Of a stretch of DNA of 64,000 nucleotides, positions 1 through 11,367 are shown piece by piece. Location of the stretch: positions 14,780,814 through 14,844,813 of the forward strand of contig OY821740.1 of NCBI GenBank assembly GCA_963682055.1, read 5' to 3'. Numbering within the stretch: the first letter of the stretch is position 1; each line of letters opens with the position of its first letter. A program made the translations under genes and the position numbers. The notes below the pieces were generated by a model. That model worked only from the letters and a program-made list of their open reading frames with translations. It ran no database searches and was not told the origin of the DNA. The stretch is from Primula veris. Taxonomy: Eukaryota; Streptophyta; Magnoliopsida; Ericales; Primulaceae.

Positions 1-1085
1 AAGGCATTCAATGTTCCAGCGGCGCAACCCCATTAGTACCAAAGAAGATGACAGGAATGTTGGTGACTTGGTATACCCCGTAAACATGTCGAATGTCACT
101 TCTTAGTGGGATGGGGTGAATTGAATGCTAAGTTAAAAATTACTAACACATACTAGATGCATGACGATGACCAGATCTACAACCTTATTAATATCTACGG
201 ACCAGACTGATATCGTGGCGGACTTCTGGGGCGATTTGTATTAAAATGGGAAGGCCAAGACTAAATGCATCAGTTGAAAACGTGACGCAAGAGACATGCT
301 AAGAATAGCTCAATTGAAAAAATTAGTCTTCCTAACTGGAAAATATCAAATCTGGCCTATCTCGTGCTGAGTGCCTACTTGTATCCAAGTAAACAACGAC
401 ATCACATATTCTAACCATAACATCAAAAAACACTCAATTTTGTCTGAAAATATAAAAAGAGTGAATGAAAACGTACCATCCCATTTGGCTGAGCTACTCT
501 TGTCCCAACGAAGACCAGAATGGATCGAAAAGTAGCCCGTTTTTGAAATATTTAGTTAGTTTGGAATGCTTCACCTTTTGAAAACTGCAATAAGATTAAA
601 AGTCGAATGTCTCTTCATCAATAGCTGCAGGGAAGAAAAGGCGTGACCACAGAGAAAAACATTATGAGGAAAAAATAAAACCAAGATTATGGCCAAATAA
701 TTAAGGCAAAAATGTGAACTAATGAACGTCTAAGAGATACTCTAATCACACACCAGACTAATGCCTCGCCACTCGGAGTGTTCCATAGCAACTTAGTGAA
801 CCACGAACTCCATTCACTTGCACGCAGAGATCTCACAATTGAAATTTTTTTCATCCATTATAGAGCAATTCATTGATTTCAATACAACGAAACAAAATGT
901 TAATATAATATCACACGTCTACAAAATAAGAATCAGTCATCTTCTGTTTTTTGAACCATCCCATTCTCAATATATAAACTTTCTATTCAAAGTACACGTA
1001 TACCAAGATAACATTATACAAAATTGAGTAAATAAAAAAAAACAAATTGAAGCTTGGTGATGTCAATTCTACGCTTACAAAAAAA
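1..1085. other. Intergenic / 3' flank of the GT47 gene
   Basis: No complete gene is seen. Part of this is probably the 3' UTR of the minus-strand glycosyltransferase gene that ends at 1086. On the minus strand at about 10-120 there is a short open stretch that ends with IPVIFFGTNGVAPLEH and a stop; it resembles coding sequence (possibly the tail of a LINE polyprotein) but is too short and isolated to call. Confidence 0.4.
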
Positions 1086-4000
1086 TCAAGGTAATTGCAT
1101 AGGAGGCTTCCAATGACTAAACTCTACCAAATCTCTATTGACAATAGATCCATTGTGTAGCCAAAATGTCTCAGCTGATTGATGAAATTTTCTAACTTTT
1201 CTCTGAAGTTCCCACAAAATACCATTGAATGCTGAACAAGAGTCTGAATCAGATGAATAAATCCATGAGCATCTCACCTTCCTCCCATTTTCAATCATCC
1301 TCTCAATATCATTATCTACAAATAAATGAATAATTAGATACACTAAATTATTCAGAAAAATAATGAACAAACTAGAAATAGTAAAAGAGGTATAAGTTCA
1401 TATCGTAGGCTTGTCTGCTGCAGTTTTTAAGCAAATAAGCTCAAGTTCGGAGGTCCATAAAAAAGATAGGTTCATTCAGATCAAAGCTTGTAGCTTATTC
1501 AGGCCAAAAAATCCGAAAAGCTCAGCTTCTTAGCTGGTAAACCAATCCAGACCAGCTTTTGAGTAAAAAAAGCAAAAGATTTGAGCTTATAAGATGCAAT
1601 CAAACAAGGCTCACGCAAAATACCAGAACAGCTCCAGCTTTTAAGCTTGTAAAACAAATCCTTTTTAACAATAAATAAATAAGTAATCTGAGCTTATAAT
1701 CTGCAACCAAACAAGGTACTTAGAAAGAAATATACCTGGTATTGATTCCAAGTACTTCAAGAGTTCAGGACCAATACGAGTCCAAGGCCATTTGACTGAA
1801 ACTTGTGAATAGTCAATAACATTTTGAAAGGGCAACTCCACATAGTCTGATATGATCACTGGAACACACTCCTAGTCAGTGGAAACGGCGTGTTTTAATT
1901 AGCCAGTCTTATAAAAGCTAGCACTGTTACTGTAGTGAGGAAAAGAGAAAAGAGATACCACAAAGAAAGACTCGTAGAAGCGTAGAGTCCACGATGATTC
2001 GCCACGTGGTGCAAGGCAAAACTTGGCATTTCGTAGGTGCTCAAAATACTCTTTCTTTCCTAATTTGTCAGGGCCTTTCAGCTTCAGCTCTGGAGATTCC
2101 AACTGTTTATAATATCATATCTGCGTCTTTGAAAAAAATACATCTATATGCATCTTACAGAAATAATGAAGATAAATCATATGCTAAAATTAATTACTTC
2201 TATGAGGGAAAGCTGAAATCCACACCAAGGCTCCACATTCCAAATTATCGGTCATGTATGTGAGCCTCGTCGATTTTTATATTTGAGAACGTTTTTTTAT
2301 GTATTGTAATAGCATTGCTGCTATGCTTTTGAGGAGCTGCAAGTTCTACATCTAAGTGTGCAAAAAAAATCGTTCCAACGCTAAATTAAAGGGGAAAAAA
2401 CGCTCAAAACAACTTTCCTAAGTGGATGTTAAATTATGATAACGTTACTTTTCTGCCCTCGAATGTACCTTTAAAAGAATCGTGACAGTTGACATCGCTC
2501 TTAAAATGACTGAAATTAGAAACACTTGAGTAATATTATTTGTATTTATTGTCAACTCTTAATATTTGGCATTAACCAAATTGACATAATTAACCGTGGG
2601 CAAAGGCTGTAGTTGTAGTTGTTATGATACATGAAAGTTGCAGATTTTTGAATTTCGTAAGGTGTTCCATAAAAACTTTACCAAGACATGATAAATACTA
2701 AAAATTGCAAAAGCTAAATGCACAGACAATTAAAAATTGAAAGCAGGTATACCTTGTCGGGGAATCGCTTTGCGAGCTCCGCTAATTGAAGACGACCAAC
2801 CTTGCCTTGTGCTCGCCCTAAAAAGTTTGCTAAATACTTTCTCTTGGATAAAGGCAAAGGCTCAACTAACTTAGACCCACGGTTTGTCATACTATCATCA
2901 ACATTCCCAGGAATTATTATATCTTTCCATGTATTGAAGGCGCTAATATTTCTCTTATCGGTCCGGTCCCCCTGTAATACACCATTTTCAATTTTTTGTA
3001 AAAAGACATGGACGGGTTAACAAGGAACAAGAACTTTTTAATTCTAATGAATTTATTAACAAAACAGTCTCATCATGCAGTCATAAGAATAAAGAAGGGC
3101 CCTTCAAAAAGCCATTACACAAAAGGTAATCCCGAGGAGATTGACCTTTCCAAATATAACGATTAAGTGATGGAAATACATAAACATGTAAGATGTAACC
3201 AGTAATGGCGAATAAGTCAAATCTTCTTGCATATTTTGGAGTATTCGGGATGAGAAGAGATCACTTTTTCCAAATAAAAAAATGAAAAAGGTCGAATCTT
3301 TATGTTTGTTACATTGACATACAGCAAAAGTCCATCATGCACTTTACATTACGATTTTATTTTCATTAATGCTATTTATCGAGATCCGGAGACCATACCC
3401 ATAACCAAACTGTGAGAGTACGCAGCGGACCATATATTAGAAAGAAATTGACTCTGCTTTTCAGTTTCATTCTCTCGTAGTCTGGCTATGGGTCTGGTTT
3501 TGAGTCTGGGTAACTAGCATTTGCCTTATACAGATGTTAGGCCATACTAGAAGTCATGAAAAGAGAACAGGTATGCAACTTGACACTTTCATAACGATTA
3601 TGAAGAAAAGCAGACAGTAACCAATTTTATATACATCATACAAGGTCTATATCCTGTGGTAAGCTAGCACATTGATTTCAAGTTCAAATTATATTGGCAT
3701 GACATCATTGGAAAAGTAAGTAACAAAAACAGTGAATAAGCATGCTACCTCCGGAGTAAGAATAATTGAACGGTTCAAATATGTAGCCCAAGATTTAAAT
3801 AAGTGAGCTCCCGCACCACTGCAAATAAAGGAAAGCAGAAGCTTACTATTTACAAACTGCAAACTAAGTGTGCTTAGACATGGAAAAAGCACTGAAGAAA
3901 AGTTTAAAACCACATATGAGGAACAGTTAGTAAGGAAGTGGAAGAACATGATTTCTAAAACATGATAAAACCAAGAGCTAGATTTTCTAGGGTTTTATGC

Positions 4001-6780
4001 TTGTTGCAACAACTTATTGGACTTGAGCCAAACCCATCTCAAACTTATTGGACTTTTTCGACTTTTAATGAATGGTAAGAGCAGCCAAAAAAAACAACGA
4101 AGTAACATTTAATTTAACCAAACCTTGGGAAGACAAACATGTGATCTCGTCCACCAGATAGCCTAAAATATGACATTTGGCCTAACACCTGAAAGTGAAA
4201 TGACCATATATAATTAGATTATGCTCAGTTACGAAAAATACATACAGAATTATTTATATCTCTGCTTTCAAAAGCTCGCTTCAAAACCCAAATAGCACGT
4301 ACTAGCTGGAAGAGGGGGGAAACACTGTGATAAAAAGCTTAGGCTTTTTAAATAAGCTTTTTAAGTTTTATAATGCTTTTTAGGAAGCAACATAACAATG
4401 AATAAAGAAATACAACTATAAATCATTTAAACGCAATGTTTGTTACCTTCACAAAGATCTGGTTAATCTCCTTATCAGTAAGACCTCCCATCATACGAAC
4501 ACATTTAACATACGTTGGCACAAAGAAAAAATCAGCCTCCTCTTTCCTTCTAGTCCGAAACCTTGATTGCAGAAGCAGTTTATGTATTTTTACCTAACAA
4601 TTCAAATTATAATCATCAATCACAATAAGAAACTAAACATCACCAGCGAAAATCTCTTAGAATATCTGGTTGAGCCAAATGCTATACATTCATTTCCGTA
4701 TTTTATACAACACCCAATATCACATTTAGGAGCCGTTTCGCATCAACTTTTTGGTCAAGGAGCTTCTTAGAAAAAGTCTAAAAGTTGGGCTTAAGAAAAA
4801 GTTAGAAATTTTCGAATTAGCTTTCTTACATTTTCACTTTTCTGAATACTAAAAGTCTAGACACTGATCCATCGGGAATGATTTGGTAATACGAAACACT
4901 TTTGTTTAAATTTCACAAGAATGTGATTTAAAGGCTAAGAAAACCTAGCTATTTGCCTTTTCTGCCTTTCCATCTTTGTAACCCAACAAGGTTGCTTTCT
5001 ATAAGCTCAAAAAACTGTCTGGACAAACACCACTGCCTTTTTTTAGTCGAAATCCAAAACAAACTGTAATAAAAGGCGATGCCGAACGGGCTAGCAGGGG
5101 TAAAGCGCGGAATTGCTCATAAGGGTGACAAATTTACATGAAAACAATGTCAAGGGGTGGAGGAATTAAGAAGGTTGGCACATCATAATTTTCAACAAAT
5201 TATAGTCGAAACACATGTAAAAGATGAAAAAAAATACGATACAGTCCATACTACAATCCATCAAGGGTGATTTAATCATCCGTTAACCTTTTGTTGAAAA
5301 TTCCCAAAAGAGTCACGAAAAACCTAATAAGTTCCTAGCTTTTCTTATTTTTATTATGAAAAAATTATGATCATGGCATGGTGTGTCGTGTCCCTTAATA
5401 GTCATCACTTATCTCTCCCTTGGTTAATAAATGGATAATGATATCCGCACCCCTCTTAGTCTCGTCACTGCATAGTTTCTTGGAGGAGATATACAAATGT
5501 GAAATAAATGAAACAAAGAAACAAAATTTACACGAGAAATAATAGGAAGCGGGAAGAGCGAAACATGAAACCGGGCATGCAATTTTTTTAAAGGGGAATC
5601 AAGTTTCCACTTAGTAGACTATGGTCCCTTGTTACGATCTACCAATGTAAAACAAACATATCTATTTTATAAATAGATTAATACTCACTCCGTACCATAA
5701 TAATAGTCCAATTTAATTTTTAAGCCTAGATATTTCTTAAATACCCTTTTTAATCATCTTTGTAATCCACAAACACATCTATCATATTTCAAGGTAATGC
5801 AATTCTTAAATGTTAAAGTATGAACAAGTATAGAAACACAAAAACCCTAACTAAATTAATAAATTTTATTAAACCACGTAAAAAAAAACCTAAGTGGACT
5901 ATCAGTTGGACTATTATTAGAGTTTTTCTTTTGTCCCGTTGCTACAGTGAACGGGACAAAATCCCGTTAAATAGATGACCGTTGGATCATTTATTTTAGA
6001 TCTAGACCGTAAGATTTGAGGGTAAAATAGTAATTTCATGGTTTTTTTTAATAGAGTTTTAGATCTTACGGTTCAGATCTAATCTAGAGTGATCCAACGG
6101 TCCACGATTTAAACGTATTTTGTCCCGTTCACTGTAGCAACGGGACAAAAGGGAGACCCCTATTATTATGGTACGTAAGTAATAATAATCATAATAGTAA
6201 CAATAATAAAAGAAGTTAATAAATTTTACTAAACCACACAAAAAAACTAAATCAAAGTGGATTATTATTCTTAAAACTAATAAAAGAAGTTACTTTGGAT
6301 TTTTGTATTTTCATTGAAGTAAACGACTAAACGAGACCAAAGTTGCACCAAATGGGAATTGATTTTTTTTGGACTAGCACTAAACGGGAATTAAGTTTGA
6401 TTTTATGTACCAAAAGTAAATTGTCCCTTATTCTTGTGGGATTGAGGTATTAATAATAATAATAGAAGTTAATAAAATAAAATAAAAAAAGGGACCTGGG
6501 TGCCCCATTGGCCTTTAAGGCAATCATTGGGCAATATATTCCGATCACGTCCGTACAATAACAAATCTAAACCGTCGATATCTCTCTCATCGTATACGTA
6601 TATCTTCATCGACGGTTGATTATGCTCCTCACCTTGCCACGTCACCGGTGTGACATGACAGTTAGGATGATAAGAAAACTGATTTATTAACCTGGTGAGA
6701 GAGAATGTGGTCAAGACTAAGACGAGAGCTCCGATCTGATGGGTGCGCGTGCATGGTACGGTGCGGTGGGTATTCGCCAT
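1086..6780 (-). CDS. Exostosin-family (GT47) glycosyltransferase, 8 exons
   Basis: Exons on the minus strand are 6496-6780, 4447-4593, 4124-4188, 3749-3818, 2753-2971, 1959-2102, 1736-1871 and 1086-1315. All have GT-AG borders and join in frame to 431 codons plus TGA. The start is the first ATG of the exon. Residues about 14-34 are a hydrophobic signal anchor, as expected for a type II Golgi enzyme. Next come KIYVYD (about residue 59), CLKGQWGTQVKIHKLLL, FVFPSGAGAHLF, RSIILTPE, IIIPGNVDD and the family signature FCLAPRGESSWTLRFYESFF followed by ECVPVIISD. GT47 proteins transfer sugars to cell-wall polysaccharides or glycoproteins in the Golgi; the acceptor and sugar cannot be read from sequence. 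No lesion is seen, so it is probably functional. Intron 1 (4594-6495) carries nested MITEs. Family assignment is firm; the exact orthologue is not. Confidence 0.93.
5684..6179. mobile_element. Stowaway-like MITE, interrupted by a second MITE
   Basis: The left end CTCACTCCGTACCATAATAA has its inverted counterpart at about 6161-6179 (read in reverse, CTTACGTACCATAATAATAG). Both ends are bordered by TA (5682-5683 and 6180-6181), the target duplication of Tc1/mariner-type Stowaway MITEs. A 240-bp element sits inside the right terminal repeat. It lies in intron 1 of the GT47 gene. Seen in sequence; superfamily by end similarity and TA duplication. Confidence 0.75.
5920..6159. mobile_element. MULE-like palindromic MITE inserted in the Stowaway end
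   Basis: A 240-bp foldback whose arms contain TTGTCCCGTTGCTACAGTGA at 5931-5950 and its inverted copy near 6126-6146. Direct 9-bp copies CTATTATTA flank it at 5911-5919 and 6160-6168, the target-duplication length typical of Mutator-like elements. No coding capacity. Confidence 0.75.
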
Positions 6781-9170
6781 TTCTTAGTGAGAGAGTGTGT
6801 GTGTGTGTGTGTTACTTTATTGTTTGTTTGTGTGGACTTATTTGTTATAAATTGATAAAATGGGTACTACTTGTGTCACTGTTTGAACCATACAGTCTTA
6901 CTTTCATAAATATATTATCACTGTGTGGGGTTCAAATTTTATCATCTTCGAATTGTTAGATTTTCGGTTTTTTTATATGTATTCATATTTTTTTTTTTAA
7001 AATTAACATATTATTTTATTTCTAAAGTGTTAGTTCAAAAAATATATAAAATTTCACTTTTTTTATTTATTTTTTTTGTATTTATTAATATTATTATCTT
7101 ATAAATTGTTAAATAAATAATTAAATATAAAAATATATATAAAGGTGAAAGTGGGGTACTACTGAAAATTCCAAAAATATGAATAAGCACGTGCATCCGT
7201 TTCTGTGGACTGATTTGTTATAAATGTGAAAGTGGGGTACTACTTGTGTCAGTATTTGGGACCATAGTTATCGGTAAATTTGTTTTGCATTTCGAAATTC
7301 ACGTTTCCCGTTTTTCACTTCTCGCTTCTGATTATTTAACGTGTAAATTTTAAATATTTTTTCCGTTTTCATTTCTCTTTCATTTTGTGTTTCCATTGAT
7401 TATATTGGCAACAATGGCTTGAACAATATAAGGTGATCAATATTGATAAGAGGGCACCATCTGTGTCGGTGTGTGTTACTTAAAATATTGATTGTTAATA
7501 TGGACTAATTTGTTAGAAATGATAAATCGGATACTTTTAGAGTTGACATGATGGTAAACGGAAACAAGAAACAAAGCAAGAAACGGAAACGAAAAACGAG
7601 AAAATTTTGTTTAATTTTTTTTTTACATGTGGAATAATAAAAAGCGGGAAACATAATGAGAAAAGGAAACGGAAAACACTACAAGAAAATAACATGTTAA
7701 TAATAACCGGTCTGTTACTATACGACTTGTTAGAGAAAATTTAACAACAGTATATTGCTATACTGTTTCTGAATTTTCTGCAAGACGTCGTATAGTATCA
7801 ATATTCTATTTTACAACGTTACGATCAGTTTCTCTTTTTAGTAAAATAATCTAACTTGAATTATTATTCTATCATAGTATCATTCACATATCACGTACAA
7901 AAAGTTATGATTTGATATTTTTTGTCTTATTGTGTATATTATTGTAACTTCACACACAATATTTTAAATTTCACACATGCCCAAACATATTAATAAACAA
8001 GGGATGGGGGAGTATATATTTATCAATTTTTTTTTTTTTTTTCATTTCAATTTTTTTTTTTTTCAACATAAACTTTTATATAAAGAGTCTCCATGGGAAA
8101 GACCCCCATAGCGGTCATTACATCATTACAACATAAACGAAGCTTGACTAATAACAGCCATACAAAAGATTATTGCTAGGCAGGTGCGCAAACGACCTTA
8201 AGGAGCTCCCCAGAACTCTCTGTTTCATTAGAAAAGGTCCACCCAAATAAACAAAAACCTCTCCTTATCACGTACAAAAAGTTATGATTTGATATATTTA
8301 TCAATTTATCTATGTTTGTGAACAAAAATTATTTAGTTTTATGTTTGAGATTCTACTTGTGAAATCAAATTGATAGCTTGAATATATGCATGTATATATA
8401 TACCAGATGACATGCTACACATTAATTATTAATTTTATAATCCTTTTTCAAAAAGTAAAAAATCGTTATGGATAGTAAAAAATGTTTTCTTAAGACTGAA
8501 TGTGATCAATGGATGCGACTATTGCCGATTAAATCATTTATCATTTCTATTTTAACGTTTCTTTTTTAATTTGTATATATATATATATATGTATGCCTTG
8601 TGAGGGTCATGGTGACGTGTGTGCGACTAATAACCTTAAATGGGTATGACCTTAAAATAATGGAAATGAACCGTAACAAGTCATGAAAATAATACTATGA
8701 AGTGTGACAAATTGCTTATGAATTCTAAGCCGTTTTTCGATGAAAACAATCGTTTCAGGTTAAAAAAATGGTATTTCTTTTCATGTTAAAACCGCGACTT
8801 TTGGTGAAAAAGCCAATATTCGATGAAAATTTATTTATTTTTTTTGAAAAAGTTGCTCTTTAATAATTTTTTGAATTTTTGGTGGTTTTAATTTTTTAGT
8901 ATGATAAAGATTGCAAATTTCTCCGTTGGTGGTATTATAGATGAAGCTAACAAGAGCGTAGTAAGAAAAGGACCAAATATACGAATTTATAAAATATGGT
9001 GACCAGATTTTTACGGTTTCATAAGTTAGTGACTATTGAAAACAATATACAAATTACAGGACCTTTTATTTCAGCTCCCACAAATAAATAAATAAACACA
9101 CTGAAACACTTCCTAACAGAATAACTGAATAACTGCTTTATAAAAGACGTAAATTTAAAAATATAACTCA
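6781..9170. other. AT-rich intergenic region between GT47 and SEUSS-like A
   Basis: No gene seen. A (GT)n run at about 6796-6812 lies just upstream of the GT47 start and would be (CA)n in its 5' leader. CACTACAAGAAAA at about 7677 matches the terminus of CACTA transposons, but no partner end was found. A short (TA)n run lies at about 8575-8592. Homology with the region upstream of copy B begins at about 8350. Confidence 0.5.
8028..8265 (-). mobile_element. 5'-truncated LINE 3' end (minus strand)
   Basis: Two poly-T tracts at about 8028-8065 are followed by unique sequence; read on the minus strand this is a short 3' end running into poly-A, ending with a short frame FSNETESSGELLKVVCAPA and a stop. 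A perfect 30-bp direct repeat at 7889-7918 and 8266-8295 brackets the region and could be a long target duplication later split by another insertion. No reverse transcriptase domain remains. Confidence 0.5.
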
Positions 9171-9171
9171 G

Positions 9172-9180
9172 TATATATAA
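9172..9180 (+). promoter_or_regulatory. Probable TATA box of SEUSS-like A
   Basis: TATATATAA lies about 100 bases upstream of the leader-exon splice donor at 9277. The same motif occurs at 32290-32298 in front of copy B, in an otherwise conserved upstream region. Confidence 0.45.
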
Positions 9181-9276
9181 TCCAGTTGAAAACAAAGAGA
9201 AACAGTTTAGCAGAAAAGTTCCATTGTTGGTCTTCAAATCTTGCAACCTTACAAAATCTTTTAAATTCTTTTTCTA

Positions 9277-11279
9277 GTAAGTTTCTACTCTCAGTATTCA
9301 TTTCTCTTGTTTACTGTATGTTCTCTACTCTTATGTCGTAATATTATTATTTTTATCATCAGTTCTTTTGTTCTTTTTTAAGAATGGTTTAATATCCGTG
9401 GTTTTGGTTCTGTAGTTTGATTATATGCTGAATATTAGGTATCAGTTCAACATTTGTAAGCTTCTGCTTATTGTTTTGAGAAATTAAAACTTATTGCGTT
9501 TGTTTCTTGAGAGCTCTTTTTTTATTATATACCTTTTCTTGAACTTGATCATGTAACACTATATACCCAGTTTTTGTTGTTCGCCTATTTTCTTGGGGTT
9601 TCGTAAGACTGCTTTCTTATTGTGCCAGAAAAATAACAAGAAAAAAACACTATAGGCTTATAGCAAACAACATTGTAGAAAATCGTATTGATATTAATAC
9701 TATGTGTGTGGAGGATGAATCTAGTGTCGTCGTAATATTGCTTTGCTTATCAAATTCTTAATTTCCAAGAAAATGGATAGTATATGATTTCGCTTAAATT
9801 TATGAGATGTCAGTTCAAAGATTGCCCCTTTATCACAACCAGGACAAATTTGGTTGTTTGTTTCGTTTTAAACTACACAATATTTGTTTACATTTTCATC
9901 TAATATGTTTTTAATCATCCATATCATTTTCTATGTTTTTACATCGGTTTTACTTATTTAGTAAGCAACTTATACAGTTAACTGTCTATTTCTTCTTAAA
10001 TTTTAATCAGGTGGATTTTCTAAGAATTATTTTACGTTGGAGTTTTTGATTTTTTTCAAATAAGTTTCTACTGCTGTGGAAATTTTGGTTTACTTTCGGA
10101 AAGTTATAGTTCTGTAGATTTTCAGATTCAGTTGCAATTCTTCAATCAATTACTTTTTGCTCTTTCAACAATAGAACTACTTTATAATTACGCATAGAAA
10201 GTATTAAGTTAATGTAGTTGCTATCTGTTTAATTTGCAGAAACTCGTGTATACTATCTATTCAGCATTCACTTCTCTTGTTTACACTATCTATTTATTGC
10301 CCAATTTAGTTTTCTTGGTTTGTTCTCAATTTACACTATTCTTATCATCTTATGTCGTCATATCTTGTATCATCAGTTTGTTGTTGTTGTTTAAGAATAA
10401 TTTAAATTCTGTGGCTTTGATTCTGAGTTTGATTATATGCTGAATTTAGTTATCAGTTCAACATTTGTAAGCTTCTTGTAATGGTTTTGAGAACGTATAA
10501 CTTCTTGCGTTTGTTTCTTGGGTGATCTTTTTATCATGTACTTTTTCTTGAACGTGACTATTTAACACTAAATACGTACCCAGTTTTGTTGTTTGGCTAT
10601 TTTTATGCGGCTTCGTAAATCGTAATACGGATTTCTTACTCTGTGCCTGGAAAATATCAAGATAACGAAATTGTATGGTAGTAGCTGACGATATTGTAGA
10701 AATTGTATTTCTATTATTAATATGGGTGTTTGGAGGATGAATTATGTGTCGTTGTCATAATGTTTCGGTTATCAAATCCTTAGCTTCCAAGAAAACTATG
10801 TATCAGATTTCAGTTCAAAGATTGCCCCTTTTTATCCTAACCAGGACAGATTTAGTATGCTCATGGCAAAAGCCAGTTGCTTGTTTCGATTCAAACTACA
10901 CAAAATTTGTTTTACGTAACCTTATATGATTTTAACTCTCTATAGCCTTTTCTATGTTTTCATATCAGTTTTACTTATCTGGTATCGCAACTTGTACTGT
11001 TGTATAGTTAACTGTCTTTTTCTTCTTAAATTTAATCTGGTGGATTTTCGAAGAAATATTTTGACGTTGGACCTTTTTTGATTCTTCAAATAAGTTTCTA
11101 TTGCTCTGGAAATTTGGTTTACTTTCTGAAAGTTATAGTTTCTTCACTTTCTTGCAGATTTTCAAATTTCAGTTGCAATTCTTAATTTGATTACTTAACG
11201 CTCTTTCAACAATAGAACAACTTCATATAATTTCCGTATAGAAAGTATTAAGTTAACGCAGTTGCTATCTGTTTTGCAG
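9277..11279 (+). repeat. 5' leader intron of SEUSS-like A, made of two ~1-kb tandem units
   Basis: The leader exon ends at a GTAAGT donor (9277). Unit 1 (9277-10239) and unit 2 (10240-11279) are diverged direct repeats of each other: both contain TCAGTTCAACATTTGTAAGC, AGATTGCCCC and GAAAGTATTAAGTTAA in order, and both end in TTTGCAG followed by AAACTCG. Two acceptors (10239 and 11279) are therefore available before the ATG at 11368. Copy B has the same two-unit structure, so this duplication is older than the A/B duplication. Confidence 0.7.
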
Positions 11280-11367
11280 AAACTCGCGTATAAGACACTT
11301 TGAGCCTAAATCCCATTGCGTGTTTTGGAAATATTGTCAAAATCTGTAGATTTATATTGGCATAAAC

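Noticed and set aside
7677..7960. Complete CACTA transposon
   Set aside because: Only one CACTACAAGAAAA terminus was found, with no inverted partner or 3-bp duplication nearby.
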